Below, one piece after another: positions 16,416 through 25,804 of a stretch of DNA of 35,168 bases. The DNA comes from Cyanobacteria bacterium REEB417 (GTDB taxonomy: Bacteria; Cyanobacteriota; Cyanobacteriia; PCC-6307; Cyanobiaceae). The stretch covers positions 1 through 35,168 of the forward strand of contig JAGWVJ010000020.1 in NCBI GenBank assembly GCA_018970945.1. Reading direction: 5' to 3'. The first letter of the stretch is position 1; every line of letters begins with the position of its first letter. The notes beneath the pieces were generated by a model that was given only the letters and a program-made list of their open reading frames with translations, did not search any database and was not told the origin of the DNA. The translations under genes and the position numbers were made by a program.

Positions 16416-16937
16416 ATGACGGCTGTTGCCGAACCCACCTTCCAGCAGGCGATGGAAATCACCGCCCAGTGGCTGAACCTCTGGGAGAACGGCGAACTCA
16501 GCGACGAGGTGTTGGCCGATCGAGTGGCTGAGCTGGTGGCCAGCCGTGACGGGGCCCGGGGCTTTTTTGTGGTGAGCCTGGCCGGTGACTGCCCGCTGAT
16601 GGACCGCCTGCCCGAGGCGTTGCTGGTGCAGCTGCGGCAGGCCGGCGTGGGGGTGGTCGACCTGTCGGCACGCAACCTGGCCATGAGCACGGCAATGGTT
16701 CTGCATCACCAGCGCGCCGGCGATGGGGCCCAGCAGGGTGCCTCGGAGCGGGTGCAGACCCGCTGCACCGAGCTGCTGCGCAGCCTTGATCCGGCCGCTG
16801 TCAAAGCGCGGCTTGAAACCCTGCTTGAGGCCACCCGTGGAGTCGGCGACGACGTGGCCTTCCTCGACCGCTGGGGCTATGACGCGGCGCAGCGTGCCGC
16901 GATCGCTGCGGCGCTCGAGGCCGTGGCCGAGGGCTGA
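16416..16937 (+). CDS. conserved hypothetical protein (173 aa)
   Basis: I do not recognise a named domain. The protein begins MTAVAEPTFQQAMEITAQWL, is acidic and mostly helical, and has a central alternating strand/helix section (RDGARGFFVVSLAGDCPLMD and VGVVDLSARNLAMSTAM). The C-terminal half is helical (ERVQTRCTELLRSLDPAAVK). No signal peptide or membrane segment, so it is probably cytoplasmic. It is divergent from era with 65 nt between starts and is followed after 37 nt by the DUF1400 hydrolase in the same direction. The regular amino-acid pattern makes it a convincing gene; function unknown. Confidence 0.82.
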   Translation: MTAVAEPTFQQAMEITAQWLNLWENGELSDEVLADRVAELVASRDGARGFFVVSLAGDCPLMDRLPEALLVQLRQAGVGVVDLSARNLAMSTAMVLHHQRAGDGAQQGASERVQTRCTELLRSLDPAAVKARLETLLEATRGVGDDVAFLDRWGYDAAQRAAIAAALEAVAEG

Positions 16938-16974
16938 GCATCAGGATGGGAGTCGCCGAGAGACCGAACCGTTG

Positions 16975-18558
16975 ATGGGGCGATCGCTGCTCGCCAGCAC
17001 CCTGGCCCGTCTGGTGGTGCCCGCGTTGGGTGTGTCGGTGCTGCTGAATCCCGCTGCCGCAGGCGCCCTGGAGACCATCAGGCTGCGGCTGCCGCTGCTG
17101 GACACCGATTTCGTCGTGCGGGTGTCTGAATTGCGCAGCCCCGGGAGCTTGCTGGCCGGCCACAGCGATCTGGCAGACCTGGACCGTGCCAGCGGCGGTG
17201 CGATCGGTCGCCGGCTGATCGATGTGATGCGCTCCAACCTGCCCCTGGAGCTGCACGCGGTGTTGCGCCAGGCCCAGGGCTCGCCCCTGCTCGACCAGGT
17301 TCTGTTGATGGTGGGGGCCTTTGGTGAGATCGATGCGCTCCCCGACCCCCTGGATCGGGAGGCTTTTCTGCAGGCCATGGAACGCGCCGCTGCTGCCAAC
17401 GGTGGCATCTCCCTGCTCGATGTGCTCGAGCAGCTGCCGGGCAAGGCGGTGACGCTCGAGCTGGCCCGGGTGGGCGATGCGCTGCAGCGGTTGCGCAACC
17501 AACGGCGTCTGGCCGATGCCGCGATGGCGGCTCAGCAGCCGGTCAGCAGCTCGGGGCGGTTTCTCAACCCCGGCCCCAGCTCAACCCAGCGGCGGGAGGT
17601 CACCATCGCCGTGGGCCACCGAACCCAGCCCCTCTCGGTGGTGATTCACGAACCCGGCGGCAGCGGCGGCAGGCAGCCCAACCGGCTCGTGGTGATCTCC
17701 CATGGACTGTGGGATGACCCCGGCAGTTTCGAAGGCTGGGCCGAGCATCTGGTCAGCCACGGCTACACGGTGGTGTTGCCCCGCCATCCCGGCAGTGATG
17801 CCAGCCAGCAGCGCGCCATGCTCTCGGGCCGGCAGCCACCACCGAGTCCGCAGGAACTGGCCCTGCGCCCCCGGGACGTGTCGGCGGTCATCGACGCGGC
17901 CGCCCGCAACCAGCTGGGCCTGCGTCAGCCGGTTGATAGCAGGGCCGTGCTGGTGGCAGGCCATTCCTGGGGCGCCACCACAGCGCTCCAGCTGGCTGGG
18001 GCACGGCCCACCACCACCAGGCTGCGCGCGCTGTGCGATGACGTCCGCCATCCCTCGCGCAACCTCAGCTGGGTGCTGCAGTGCAATTTTGTGGGCAGCG
18101 CTGATGCCGCCGCCCTCGCCGATTCGCGCGTGGTGGCTGCCGTGGCGGTCAGCCCGCCGATGCGTCTGTTGTTTGATCAGGTCTCGGCCCGGGCGATGGG
18201 CGCTCCGGTGCTGGTCGTCAGTGGCGGCAGCGACTGGGTGGTACCCCCCGGGCCCGAGGCCATGGAGCCGGTGGCCAGCGCCTTGCGCAGCGGTGCTCAG
18301 GGGCATCGCCTGGTTCTGGTGCAGGGGGGCGATCACTTCAATCTGCGTGCGCCCCGCGGCGCAGGTGGTGGCCCGTTACGGGGGCTGCTGCTGGCCTGGT
18401 TCAACGCCATCGCGCCGGCGGCGGCTGGGCAGCCCCCGGGACTGCCGCCCGATGGCTGGGGCAGTGCCAGCCATCCCCTGCGCGATGTCACCGCTGGGTT
18501 GTCGCAGATTGCAGTGCAGCCGATCCTGCCCAGCCCGGTACCCAGAGCTGCGCCATAA
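16975..18558 (+). CDS. secreted alpha/beta hydrolase with N-terminal DUF1400 domain
   Basis: A 527-aa protein with a signal peptide (RLVVPALGVSVLLNPAAAGA), a DUF1400 domain (about 30-200: LETIRLRLPLLDTDFVVRVS and VLRQAQGSPLLDQVLLM) and an alpha/beta hydrolase domain related to PAF acetylhydrolase. The nucleophile is Ser331 in AGHSWGATTA; the acid is probably Asp420 (SGGSDWVVPP) and the base His454 (QGGDHFNL). An oxyanion-type HGLWDDPGSF segment lies near VVISHG. The combination is typical of cyanobacteria; the substrate, perhaps a lipid or ester, is unknown. A GTTG precedes the ATG; no ribosome site. The stop codon overlaps the A-run of the terminator serving the convergent Bax-inhibitor gene. 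Confidence 0.88.
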   Translation: MGRSLLASTLARLVVPALGVSVLLNPAAAGALETIRLRLPLLDTDFVVRVSELRSPGSLLAGHSDLADLDRASGGAIGRRLIDVMRSNLPLELHAVLRQAQGSPLLDQVLLMVGAFGEIDALPDPLDREAFLQAMERAAAANGGISLLDVLEQLPGKAVTLELARVGDALQRLRNQRRLADAAMAAQQPVSSSGRFLNPGPSSTQRREVTIAVGHRTQPLSVVIHEPGGSGGRQPNRLVVISHGLWDDPGSFEGWAEHLVSHGYTVVLPRHPGSDASQQRAMLSGRQPPPSPQELALRPRDVSAVIDAAARNQLGLRQPVDSRAVLVAGHSWGATTALQLAGARPTTTRLRALCDDVRHPSRNLSWVLQCNFVGSADAAALADSRVVAAVAVSPPMRLLFDQVSARAMGAPVLVVSGGSDWVVPPGPEAMEPVASALRSGAQGHRLVLVQGGDHFNLRAPRGAGGGPLRGLLLAWFNAIAPAAAGQPPGLPPDGWGSASHPLRDVTAGLSQIAVQPILPSPVPRAAP

Positions 18559-18581
18559 AAAAGCGCCCCATCAGGAGCGCT
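18557..18581 (-). terminator. rho-independent terminator of the Bax-inhibitor-1 gene
   Basis: On the minus strand, an AGCGC/GCGCT stem with a 10-nt loop is followed directly by a run of T residues. It sits 28 nt after the stop of the Bax-inhibitor-1 family gene. It lies at the junction of two convergent genes and overlaps the stop codon of the hydrolase gene on the plus strand, but the T-run faces only the minus direction. Confidence 0.75.
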
Positions 18582-18608
18582 CGATAGGAACCGGTCGGGG
18601 CTGGTGCG

Positions 18609-19346
18609 TCAGTCGCGGCGGCCACCACCGTTGAGGGCGATGACCAGCCGCAGCACAAAGATGAAGAGGTTGATGTAGGTGAGGTACATGCCCAGGGCGC
18701 CGGCCAGGTACTGATCGTCGCGGTAGGTGCGGGGCATGGTGTAGAAGTCGACGAACGCGGCTCCCACAAACAGAACGGTGCCGAAGCCGGCGATGGCCAG
18801 CTCAAAACCGCCGGTGGTGAACATGCCGGGGGCAAAGATGCTGCCGATGATCTGCACGAACATGGCAATCACCAGGCCCAGAATTCCGAGACCGACCACC
18901 CCGGTCAGGGCCTGGCCGACGTTGTCGCTCATCCGGCGGCCCATCACCGAGGCCACCACGAAGGTGATGCCGGTGGCAAGGGCGGCGGTGCCGACCGCAC
19001 CGATGCCGGCCGCAGCCACGGCGTAACCCACGATCCCGCTCAGGGTGAAGCCGGTGATCAGGCTGTAGGCCGCCATCAGCGGCAGGGCCGTGGTGTTGTC
19101 GCCCTTGTTGGCGACGTTCTGGGCCACGAAGAAGAGGATGAAGTTGCCGATCAGGGCCACCCAGAACAGCGGCATGAACAGGGCCGCATTGGTCGCCATC
19201 AGCGACAGACCGCCCAGCACGCCTGCGGCGGTGAGCACCATGCCACCACCCACGTAGGGCAGGGCCTTGTTAACGACATTGGGCCCCACCAGGGCGCTGC
19301 TCTGCGCCTCGCGGATGGCCTGCTGAAAATTGCTGCTGGCCGGCAT
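18609..19346 (-). CDS. Bax inhibitor-1 / YccA family membrane protein
   Basis: A 245-aa protein with seven hydrophobic segments: VGGGMVLTAAGVLGGLSL, LFMPLFWVALIGNFILFFVA, LPLMAAYSLITGFTLSGIVG, IGAVGTAALATGITFVVAS, GVVGLGILGLVIAMFVQII, LAIAGFGTVLFVGAAFVDFY and YLTYINLFIFVLRLVIAL. The last two match the BI-1 signature, including the acidic residues near the C-terminal half (VDFY, RDDQYLAGALGMYLTYINLF). Bacterial members are proton-sensitive calcium-leak channels or stress proteins; the role in cyanobacteria is not settled. The start at MPASSNFQQAIREAQ is preferred; an upstream start 9 codons earlier is possible. It stands alone after a 91-nt gap downstream of the 29-aa ORF and ends at a clear terminator. 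Confidence 0.92.
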   Translation of the reverse strand: MPASSNFQQAIREAQSSALVGPNVVNKALPYVGGGMVLTAAGVLGGLSLMATNAALFMPLFWVALIGNFILFFVAQNVANKGDNTTALPLMAAYSLITGFTLSGIVGYAVAAAGIGAVGTAALATGITFVVASVMGRRMSDNVGQALTGVVGLGILGLVIAMFVQIIGSIFAPGMFTTGGFELAIAGFGTVLFVGAAFVDFYTMPRTYRDDQYLAGALGMYLTYINLFIFVLRLVIALNGGGRRD

Positions 19347-19437
19347 GACTGACGGACCCCTGAATGAACTCAAACCATCCTGCCAGCGCTGTCTGGCTTG
19401 TGGGAGGTCTGCGACAGCCGTGTTGGTGCGGATCCCC

Positions 19438-19527
19438 CTATCGGCGCCAGAGCAGGACCCCGAGCAGGGGTACCAGGGCTGCGACGGCGATCTGGGCGGG
19501 TATCCCCAGCCGTTCGGCCCGGTTCAT
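19438..19527 (-). CDS. 29-aa single-pass membrane ORF coupled to phoH
   Basis: The frame from ATG 19527 to TAG encodes 29 residues: a basic start (MNRAERLGIP), a hydrophobic helix (AQIAVAALVPLLGVLLW) and a two-arginine tail. The ATG overlaps the phoH stop codon in an ATGA arrangement, which is the usual sign of translational coupling and is the strongest evidence that it is real. The sequence is not one of the named small photosystem or cytochrome b6f subunits that I know. It is followed by a 91-nt gap and then the Bax-inhibitor gene. Chance overlap remains possible because it is so short. Confidence 0.55.
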   Translation of the reverse strand: MNRAERLGIPAQIAVAALVPLLGVLLWRR

Positions 19528-20543
19528 GGTCTGGGTCTGCCTGGTTGACCATCCAATCGCGATCTGGGCCCTGGGGCCACGGCCCGTTGGTCGCGTTCGG
19601 CATAGGCCGTCACCAGCCGCTGCACCAGCGGATGGCGCACCACATCGGCGGCGGTGAGCCTGCAGATGGCTACCCCCTCGATGCCTTCGAGCACCTCGGA
19701 GGCCTCGTGCAGCCCGCTCGTGACCCCTGCCGGCAGGTCGATCTGGGTGGGGTCGCCGGTGACCACCATGCGCGAGTGCTCGCCCAGACGGGTCAGCACC
19801 ATGCGCATCTGGGCGGTCGTTGTGTTTTGGGCCTCGTCGAGAATCACAAAGGCGTCGGCCAGGGTGCGGCCACGCATGTAGGCCAGCGGTGCGATTTCGA
19901 TCACACCCTTCTCCAGCAGTGCGGCCACCTTCTCCGCGCCTAGCAGGGTGTGCAGGGCGTCGTAGAGAGGGCGCAAATAGGGATCGACCTTCTGCTGTAG
20001 GTCGCCGGGCAGGAAACCGAGCCGCTCGCCAGCTTCCACCGCAGGCCGGGTCAGGATCAGTTTCTCGACCTTGCGCTCCTGCAGCATGCGCACCGCCAGC
20101 ACCGTGGCCAGAAAGGTCTTGCCGGTGCCGGCCGGCCCCAGGGCCAGGGTGAGGTCATGGCGCTCCATGGCCTCCACATAGGACTTCTGGCGCAGGGTGC
20201 GCGGGCGCAGCAGGCGCCCGGTCTGGCTGCGGGCCAGCACCTGTCGCCCCAGCTGGCGGTGTTCATCACTGCGGCCGGTGTCGAGCGCTGTCAGGGCGGT
20301 CTGCAGATCGGCCGGCCCCACGCTCTGGCCTTCGCTCCACAGAGGGCTCAGCAGCTCGATCAGACCGCAGGTGCGCTCCAGCTGGCTGGCGGTGCCGCGC
20401 AGCTCGAGGTCGAGCCCACGCAACACCACAGAGGCGCCGGTGAGGGCCTCAAGTCGCCGCAGGGTGGACTCGGCCTGGCCAGAAAGTGCCAGCGCCGCAG
20501 TCGGATCCGGGAGTTGAAGATTGATCTGATCTCCCCCTGCCAT
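19524..20543 (-). CDS. phoH: PhoH family ATPase
   Basis: A 339-aa cytoplasmic ATPase of the PhoH/PhoL type, linked in other bacteria to RNA metabolism and phosphate stress. It has a short N-terminal KH-like region (about 1-80: GQAESTLRRLEALTGASVVL) and the P-loop domain: Walker A LALGPAGTGKTFLA (GPAGTGKT at 136-143), LTRPAVEAGERLGFLPGDL, Walker B AFVILDEAQNTT and MVVTGDPTQIDLP. The C-terminal tail is proline/arginine-rich. It lies 11 nt downstream of rpsP and its stop overlaps the start of a 29-aa membrane ORF. Confidence 0.95.
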   Translation of the reverse strand: MAGGDQINLQLPDPTAALALSGQAESTLRRLEALTGASVVLRGLDLELRGTASQLERTCGLIELLSPLWSEGQSVGPADLQTALTALDTGRSDEHRQLGRQVLARSQTGRLLRPRTLRQKSYVEAMERHDLTLALGPAGTGKTFLATVLAVRMLQERKVEKLILTRPAVEAGERLGFLPGDLQQKVDPYLRPLYDALHTLLGAEKVAALLEKGVIEIAPLAYMRGRTLADAFVILDEAQNTTTAQMRMVLTRLGEHSRMVVTGDPTQIDLPAGVTSGLHEASEVLEGIEGVAICRLTAADVVRHPLVQRLVTAYAERDQRAVAPGPRSRLDGQPGRPRP

Positions 20544-20554
20544 GGGGAGCCCGA

Positions 20555-21001
20555 TCAGGTGTCAGCCGGGGTTTCGTCGGTGGGTGGTTCGGCCGTGTCT
20601 ACGGCTTCGGCAGCGGCTGAGGCTGCGGCGGCGTCTGCAGCTTCCTTGGCGGCAGCAGCTTCGGCAGCCTTGGCTTCGGCAGCTTCCTTGGCTGCCTGCT
20701 TGGCTGCGGCGTCACGAGCCTCAGCCTGCTTCCGCTTGCCGACGATCTCTGCTGGACGCACGGTCTTCTCGAGCAGGCCACCCTTTTCAAGGAGTGAGCG
20801 CACACTGTCGGTGGGCTGAGCTCCCTGGCCCAGACGGTGGCGAATGGCCTCGGCATCCAGGCGAGCCTCCTTGGTGCGGGGGTTGTAGAAACCCAGCTCC
20901 TGAAGGGGGCGCCCGTCCCTGCGGGAGGTGCTGTTGGTGGCCACGAGGCGGAAACTCGCTTCCCGCTTCTTACCAAACCGCTTCAGGCGGAGCTTGATCA
21001 T
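20555..21001 (-). CDS. rpsP: 30S ribosomal protein S16 with alanine/lysine-rich tail
   Basis: The first 85 residues are canonical S16 ([59 protein letters not shown]). The remaining 63 residues form an alanine, glutamate and lysine-rich helix-prone extension ([20 protein letters not shown] and following), making the protein 148 aa, much longer than the usual 80-90. Such tails occur in cyanobacterial S16. On the minus strand a TACACT box about 32 nt upstream of the start resembles a -10 element, so rpsP may have its own promoter besides read-through from ffh. Confidence 0.96.
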   Translation of the reverse strand: MIKLRLKRFGKKREASFRLVATNSTSRRDGRPLQELGFYNPRTKEARLDAEAIRHRLGQGAQPTDSVRSLLEKGGLLEKTVRPAEIVGKRKQAEARDAAAKQAAKEAAEAKAAEAAAAKEAADAAAASAAAEAVDTAEPPTDETPADT

Positions 21002-21032
21002 TGTGGCCTTGCCGGTGGATGTCCAAAGGAGA

Positions 21033-21056
21033 AGTGTACCTTTCGGGGGTCAAAGG
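21033..21056 (-). promoter_or_regulatory. possible rpsP promoter element and adjoining inverted repeat
   Basis: Between ffh and rpsP a short inverted repeat (CCTTT, 8-nt loop, AAAGG; 21039-21056) covers the ffh stop codon. It is directly followed on the minus strand by TACACT, a plausible -10 box 32 nt upstream of rpsP. No matching -35 at standard spacing is seen. The repeat could be a weak attenuator or nothing. Confidence 0.25.
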
Positions 21057-22495
21057 TCCCCGAAGCCCTTTTTCTTCTTGGCCGGCCGCGGAGCCTTGGC
21101 CGGCGCACCGCCACCCATGCCAGGGAAGCCCGGCATGCCGCCGCCCATGCCGGGGAAGCCGCCACCCATGCCCGGCAGTCCGGGCATGCCGCCGCCGCGG
21201 GTCATCTGCTGCATGAAGCCGCGCATCTTCTGGAAGTCGGCCAGCACCTTGTCGACATCGGCGGGGGAGTGTCCGCTGCCGCCGGCGATGCGCCGCCGCC
21301 GCGAGGGACTTGCCGCCAGCAGGTCGGGGTCCTCGCGTTCGGCCTGGGTCATCGAGCCGATCATCGCCTCGATCCTCTTGAGCTGCTGCTCCCCCTGCTT
21401 GAGCATGCCGTCGTCGATCTTGTTCATGCCCGGGATCATTTTCATTAGCCCGCCCAGGGACCCCATGCGCTTGATCAGGCGCATCTGCTGCACAAAGTCG
21501 GAAAAGTCAAACGACGCCTCCTGCAGCTTGCGCTGCATGCGCTCGACGTCGGCCAGTTCGACCTCCTTGGTGGCCTTTTCAACCAGGGTGAGTACATCGC
21601 CCATGCCGAGGATGCGGCTGGCCATGCGCTCGGGGTGAAAGGGCTGCAGCGCCTCGACCTTTTCGCCGGTGCCGATGAACTTGATCGGCGCACCGCTCAC
21701 CTTGCGGATCGAGAGGGCTGCGCCCCCGCGCGAGTCGCCGTCAAGCTTGGTCAGCACGGCGCCGGTGATGCCCACCTGCTCGTGGAAGGCGCGGGTCAGT
21801 TCGGCGGCTTCCTGGCCGATCATCGAATCGACCACCAGCAGCACCTCATCAGGCTGGGCGGCCTGCCGGATCCGCACCATCTCCTGCATCATCGCCGTGT
21901 CGATCTGCAGGCGGCCGGCGGTATCGATCAGCACCGTGTCGAAGCCTTCAGCCCTGGCCTTCGCGATGCCGGCGGCGGCGATGTCCTCGGGCTTGGCCTC
22001 GGCCCCCAGGCTGAACACCTCGACGCCGATCTGGCCGCCCAGGGTCTGCAGCTGGTCGATGGCGGCGGGCCGGTAGACGTCGGCGGCCACCAGCAGGGTC
22101 TTGCGGCCCTGGTCCTTGAGGTGCAGGCCCAGCTTGGCGGTGGCGGTGGTTTTGCCGGCCCCCTGCAGGCCAGCCATCAGCACCACCGAAGGGTCGCCCG
22201 CCGTGCCGCCGGCCGCCAGGGGTGCGTTCTCGCCGCCCATGGTCTCGACGAGCTGCTCGTGAACAACCTGGATGAACTTCTGATCGGGGCTGATGCCGCG
22301 CACCACCTCGGTGCCGACGGCTTTGCGGCGCACCTCGTCGACGAACTCGCGCACCACAGGCAGGCTGACGTCGGCTTCGAGCAGGGCCCGGCGCACATCC
22401 TTGAGGGCGCCCTCGACATTGGTGTCGCTGATGCTGGCCTGGCCGCGCAGGCTTTTGACGGCCTCTTCGAACCGTTGGGAGAGCTCGTCGAACAC
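21050..22495 (-). CDS. ffh: signal recognition particle protein Ffh
   Basis: Ffh is the SRP54 GTPase that delivers nascent membrane proteins to FtsY. The 481-aa protein has the N domain (1-95), the G domain with GLQGAGKTT (109-117), LVAADVYRPAAIDQLQTLG, DTAGRLQ and [14 protein letters not shown], and the methionine-rich M domain with FVQQMRLIKRMGSLGGLMKM and SRRRRIAGGSG. After the M domain the tail contains glycine/methionine/proline repeats (units such as PGMGGGFPG and PGFPGMGGG) and a lysine cluster before GFGDL. Three more genes follow on the same strand (rpsP, phoH, a small ORF). Confidence 0.97.
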   Translation of the reverse strand: MFDELSQRFEEAVKSLRGQASISDTNVEGALKDVRRALLEADVSLPVVREFVDEVRRKAVGTEVVRGISPDQKFIQVVHEQLVETMGGENAPLAAGGTAGDPSVVLMAGLQGAGKTTATAKLGLHLKDQGRKTLLVAADVYRPAAIDQLQTLGGQIGVEVFSLGAEAKPEDIAAAGIAKARAEGFDTVLIDTAGRLQIDTAMMQEMVRIRQAAQPDEVLLVVDSMIGQEAAELTRAFHEQVGITGAVLTKLDGDSRGGAALSIRKVSGAPIKFIGTGEKVEALQPFHPERMASRILGMGDVLTLVEKATKEVELADVERMQRKLQEASFDFSDFVQQMRLIKRMGSLGGLMKMIPGMNKIDDGMLKQGEQQLKRIEAMIGSMTQAEREDPDLLAASPSRRRRIAGGSGHSPADVDKVLADFQKMRGFMQQMTRGGGMPGLPGMGGGFPGMGGGMPGFPGMGGGAPAKAPRPAKKKKGFGDL

Positions 22496-22558
22496 CGGAC
22501 CTGCTGGCGGAAAGTTGCCCGATCGTAAAAAGACGGAGAGCCTGGGGTTGCCGCCGCC

Positions 22559-24568
22559 TCAGCCGTCCCGGCCATAGGCCACCAAGCGCCAGGTCTGGCC
22601 GTCGCGGGCAAAAACGTATTGGTTGGTGAGGCTGGTGGCCGGGGTGCGATCGAGCACGGCACCGCCGCTGCCGAGGCGGCTGTCGCTGTAGTCGAGCGAT
22701 GCCCTCAGGGCGATGCGGCTGGGACTGCGCTGCAGCACCTCGAGGGCGGTGATGCGGGTCTCGATGGTCTGGGTTTCGCCGCGGGAGGCATCGCTGCGGC
22801 GTTCGGTTTCGAGGCGCTCAACCTGGGTCTCGCGGGCGAGCTCGGCCAGGGGCAGGGCACTGCTCCGTCCCGCCAGCACGCTGGCCTTGGCCGACAGCCA
22901 GGCCTCGAGCAGACCCCTGAGTTCGGCTTCGCTTGGTTCTGCTGCCGTCAGGGGCAGCTGGGGCGATGGTCGCACCGCAGCAGGCGTGGCGGGCGGCGGC
23001 GGGGCTGGTGTTTGTGCCGGGACCACGACGATCGGCCTTGGCTGGCGCCATGGCTGCCGCACCGTCAGGGCTGCGGCACCCACCAGCACACCCAGACCCA
23101 TCGCCACCAGCGCGATCGACTGGGGGCGCAGCAACCCATGCAGGCGCTGGCCCAGGTCCAGCACGTTCCAGGGCCAGAGCTGCCGCTGCTCGCCAGCGGC
23201 GTCGAGGTCACCGTCATCGAAACCGGGATCGGTGTCGACAGCAGGGTCGTCCAGCCCGTCGATGTCATCCCCGTCGTCATCGAGCAGGGCTTCGGGCGGC
23301 GGGCCCTGCAGTCCAAGCCCACCGAGCAGCGAGGCAAAGGGGTTGGTCGCAACCGGTTCAGGTGCGACGGCTGGTGTGGCCAGGCCGGCCTGGTGGCGTG
23401 GAGCCGGGTCGTGGCGCTCGATGTACATCTGCACATCGCGATCGGCAAAGTAGGCCTCGAGGTCGGCATCGGCCTCCAGGTCGCGGTATCCCGGCAGCAC
23501 ATCCCGCGCCAGCCAGTCTCGGGCGTAGGCACAGAGCTGCACCAGTGGGTCCTCTCCCTGCTGGGCGGCCCAGGCGAGCAGCTCGGGGCTGGCTCCGGCG
23601 AGGAAGCTCTGCTGGGCCTGCCCGACCCGGCCGAGCAGCAGCTGCAGGGCGGCCATGAGGGTTTCGGTGCCGCTCTGGGAGCTTGCTTCCAGTCGCGACA
23701 GTGCCGCTTCGATGCGTTCGGGTTTGCGTTGCACGAACCCTGAGGCGGTCAGGGCCGTGGTGGCCAGAAAGTCGGCGGTGGCCGATCCGGTAGCCCAGGC
23801 CGTGAACTGATCCACCTGTTCCTGAACGGTGAGAAAGCCGCGGATCTGCCTGAAGAAGGTCTGAAATTCGTCGTGGCTCATGCGCAGGTCGCCGCCGCCC
23901 TCGAGGCCGCCGCGGCGTTGCACCAGCTCGTCCAGCAGTCGCAGACCTTCAGCGCGCTCGGTGGCGGCGGTGAGTGGGCGGCTCAGCAGATCCAGCACCC
24001 GGTAGGGCGCCAGGCCGTCGAGGGCCTCGCCCAGTTTCTGGCGTAGCCGCGGCTGCAGGCCCATGCGCTGCAGCAGCGTCTGGCCCTGCAGCAACAGCTG
24101 GGCGGCGGCCTCGTAGAGCCGCTGGTTCTGCAGATCGGCGGCACCGGCCAGGCAGGCATGGGCCGCCACCAGGGTCAGGTCGGCTTCGCGGCTGCTGCCC
24201 AGGGCGGGGGCCCGGGGCGGTTGCAGGCTGCGGCTGGCCAGTTCGAAGCACTCGAGCGGTTGGCTCGCTTCGAGCAACAGCAGGAGGCCACCCACCTCGA
24301 GGCTGCTGGGAATGTCGAGTGCCGGAATGACGTTGGTGCCCGCTGCGCTCAGGGAGGTCAGATCGGTCTCGTAGCGGCTGCGGCGCGCAGGGTCGCTCAG
24401 CAGGTCGGCGCTGCTGCGCAGCAGTTCACCGCGGGCATCGAGGGTCTCGAGGCTGTAGCCGTGCTCGGGCAGCCGGTCGAGGCGCTGCTGCAGCATCTCC
24501 AGCACCCCCCGGGCGTCGGTGGAGGGACCCACACCGAGCAACCGGAAGTGATCGATCGGCAGTTCCAA
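22559..24568 (-). CDS. zipN: cell division protein ZipN/Ftn2 (ARC6 homologue)
   Basis: A 669-aa membrane protein that tethers FtsZ to the membrane in cyanobacteria, homologous to plastid ARC6. The N-terminus is a J-like domain without a clear HPD motif ([20 protein letters not shown] to SRYETDL). A long helical central region follows. A single transmembrane segment lies at about 484-503 ([20 protein letters not shown]), preceded by an acidic linker ([12 protein letters not shown]) and followed by a proline-rich linker and a C-terminal IMS/ARC6 domain (about 545-669) ending [19 protein letters not shown]. The topology fits: cytoplasmic N-terminus, periplasmic IMS domain. It is divergent from pdhA with 95 nt between starts. 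Confidence 0.93.
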   Translation of the reverse strand: MELPIDHFRLLGVGPSTDARGVLEMLQQRLDRLPEHGYSLETLDARGELLRSSADLLSDPARRSRYETDLTSLSAAGTNVIPALDIPSSLEVGGLLLLLEASQPLECFELASRSLQPPRAPALGSSREADLTLVAAHACLAGAADLQNQRLYEAAAQLLLQGQTLLQRMGLQPRLRQKLGEALDGLAPYRVLDLLSRPLTAATERAEGLRLLDELVQRRGGLEGGGDLRMSHDEFQTFFRQIRGFLTVQEQVDQFTAWATGSATADFLATTALTASGFVQRKPERIEAALSRLEASSQSGTETLMAALQLLLGRVGQAQQSFLAGASPELLAWAAQQGEDPLVQLCAYARDWLARDVLPGYRDLEADADLEAYFADRDVQMYIERHDPAPRHQAGLATPAVAPEPVATNPFASLLGGLGLQGPPPEALLDDDGDDIDGLDDPAVDTDPGFDDGDLDAAGEQRQLWPWNVLDLGQRLHGLLRPQSIALVAMGLGVLVGAAALTVRQPWRQPRPIVVVPAQTPAPPPPATPAAVRPSPQLPLTAAEPSEAELRGLLEAWLSAKASVLAGRSSALPLAELARETQVERLETERRSDASRGETQTIETRITALEVLQRSPSRIALRASLDYSDSRLGSGGAVLDRTPATSLTNQYVFARDGQTWRLVAYGRDG

Positions 24569-24663
24569 CCCTGGCGTTTCGCTGGTGGCCGACTGTAGGC
24601 AGTGGCAGCGGTTTTGGCTCGTGCATGGCAGGAAGTCGTGAACGGACCCCGTACAGTTGGCTG

Positions 24664-25779
24664 ATGACCCAGGCAGACACGAGCGCTGATCTTGCGGCCG
24701 CCTCAGGTGCGCCCTCCTGCTCAGCCGATTCCACCCATGTGGCGGGCCCCCACGCTGAAAGGCTCGAGAATCTCTATCCGGCCACGCCCGCTGAAGTCAG
24801 CCGCGAAGACGGCCTCATGCTGTATCGCGACATGGTGCTGGGGCGGCGCTTTGAAGACAAGTGCGCCGAGATGTACTACCGCGGCAAGATGTTTGGCTTC
24901 GTGCATCTGTACAACGGCCAGGAGGCTGTCAGCACGGGTGTCATCAAGGCGATGAAGCCGCAGTACGACTGGTTCTGCAGCACCTACCGCGACCACGTTC
25001 ACGCCCTCAGCTGTGGTGTGCCGGCGCGTGAGGTCATGAGTGAGCTGTTCGGCAAGGAGACGGGTTGCAGCAAGGGACGAGGTGGCTCCATGCACCTCTT
25101 CTCCAGGGAGCATCACCTGCTGGGTGGCTATGCCTTCATCGGCGAAGGCATTCCTGTGGCCCTGGGCGCCGCCTTCACCAGTCGCTACAAGCGCGATGCC
25201 CTCGGGGATGCGTCCAGCGATGCCGTTACCGCTGCGTTCTTCGGTGATGGCACCTGCAACATCGGGCAGTTCTACGAGTGTCTGAACATGGCAGCGCTGT
25301 GGAAGCTGCCGATCCTGTTTGTGGTCGAGAACAACAAGTGGGCCATCGGCATGGACCACAACCGCGCCACCAGCGACCCCGAGATCTGGCGCAAGGCAGC
25401 TGCCTTCGGCATGGCGGGCGAAGAGGTCGACGGCATGGATGTGCTGGCTGTGCGTGCCGCAGCCCAGCGCGCTATCGATCGCGCCCGCGCCGGCGAGGGG
25501 CCGACCCTGCTTGAGTGCCTCACCTACCGCTACCGCGGCCATTCGCTGGCCGACCCAGACGAGCTGCGCGCAGCAGAAGAGAAAGAGTTCTGGGCCAAGC
25601 GTGATCCGATCAAGCGATTGGCCGCCCAACTGGTGAGCCAGTCACTGGTGAGCAGCGATGAGCTCGCAGCCATCGACAAGGAGATCGATGCCCACGTCGC
25701 CGACTGCGTCGAGTTCGCCCTGGCAGCGCCCGAGCCCAAGCCCGAGGAGCTCACCCGTTACATCTGGGCTGAGGACTGA
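24664..25779 (+). CDS. pdhA: pyruvate dehydrogenase E1 component alpha subunit
   Basis: The 371-aa protein is the thiamine-diphosphate-binding alpha subunit of the E1 component that decarboxylates pyruvate to feed acetyl-CoA synthesis. It shows [33 protein letters not shown] (phosphorylation-loop region in homologues), and the TPP motif from GDG at 194-196 ([17 protein letters not shown]) to NN at 223-224, the standard 26-residue spacing. [16 protein letters not shown] closes the active site. The N-terminal 35 residues are a variable, low-complexity lead. A TACAGT box ends 6 nt before the ATG, close enough to suggest a leaderless or very short-leader transcript (inference). The beta subunit is not adjacent, as usual in cyanobacteria. 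Confidence 0.96.
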   Translation: MTQADTSADLAAASGAPSCSADSTHVAGPHAERLENLYPATPAEVSREDGLMLYRDMVLGRRFEDKCAEMYYRGKMFGFVHLYNGQEAVSTGVIKAMKPQYDWFCSTYRDHVHALSCGVPAREVMSELFGKETGCSKGRGGSMHLFSREHHLLGGYAFIGEGIPVALGAAFTSRYKRDALGDASSDAVTAAFFGDGTCNIGQFYECLNMAALWKLPILFVVENNKWAIGMDHNRATSDPEIWRKAAAFGMAGEEVDGMDVLAVRAAAQRAIDRARAGEGPTLLECLTYRYRGHSLADPDELRAAEEKEFWAKRDPIKRLAAQLVSQSLVSSDELAAIDKEIDAHVADCVEFALAAPEPKPEELTRYIWAED

Positions 25780-25804
25780 GCCCCAGCCAGTGGGACAGCC
25801 AAGC

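Noticed and set aside
19370-19603. 77-codon minus-strand frame across the phoH end
   Set aside because: Arg/Pro/Gly-rich and overlaps the phoH coding end in another frame; the 29-aa frame fits the coupling better.
22619-23743. 374-codon plus-strand frame
   Set aside because: Antisense to zipN; no domain pattern.
25780-25804. Possible terminator between pdhA and the sigma gene
   Set aside because: Only 25 nt, with no strong stem and no T-run on either strand.
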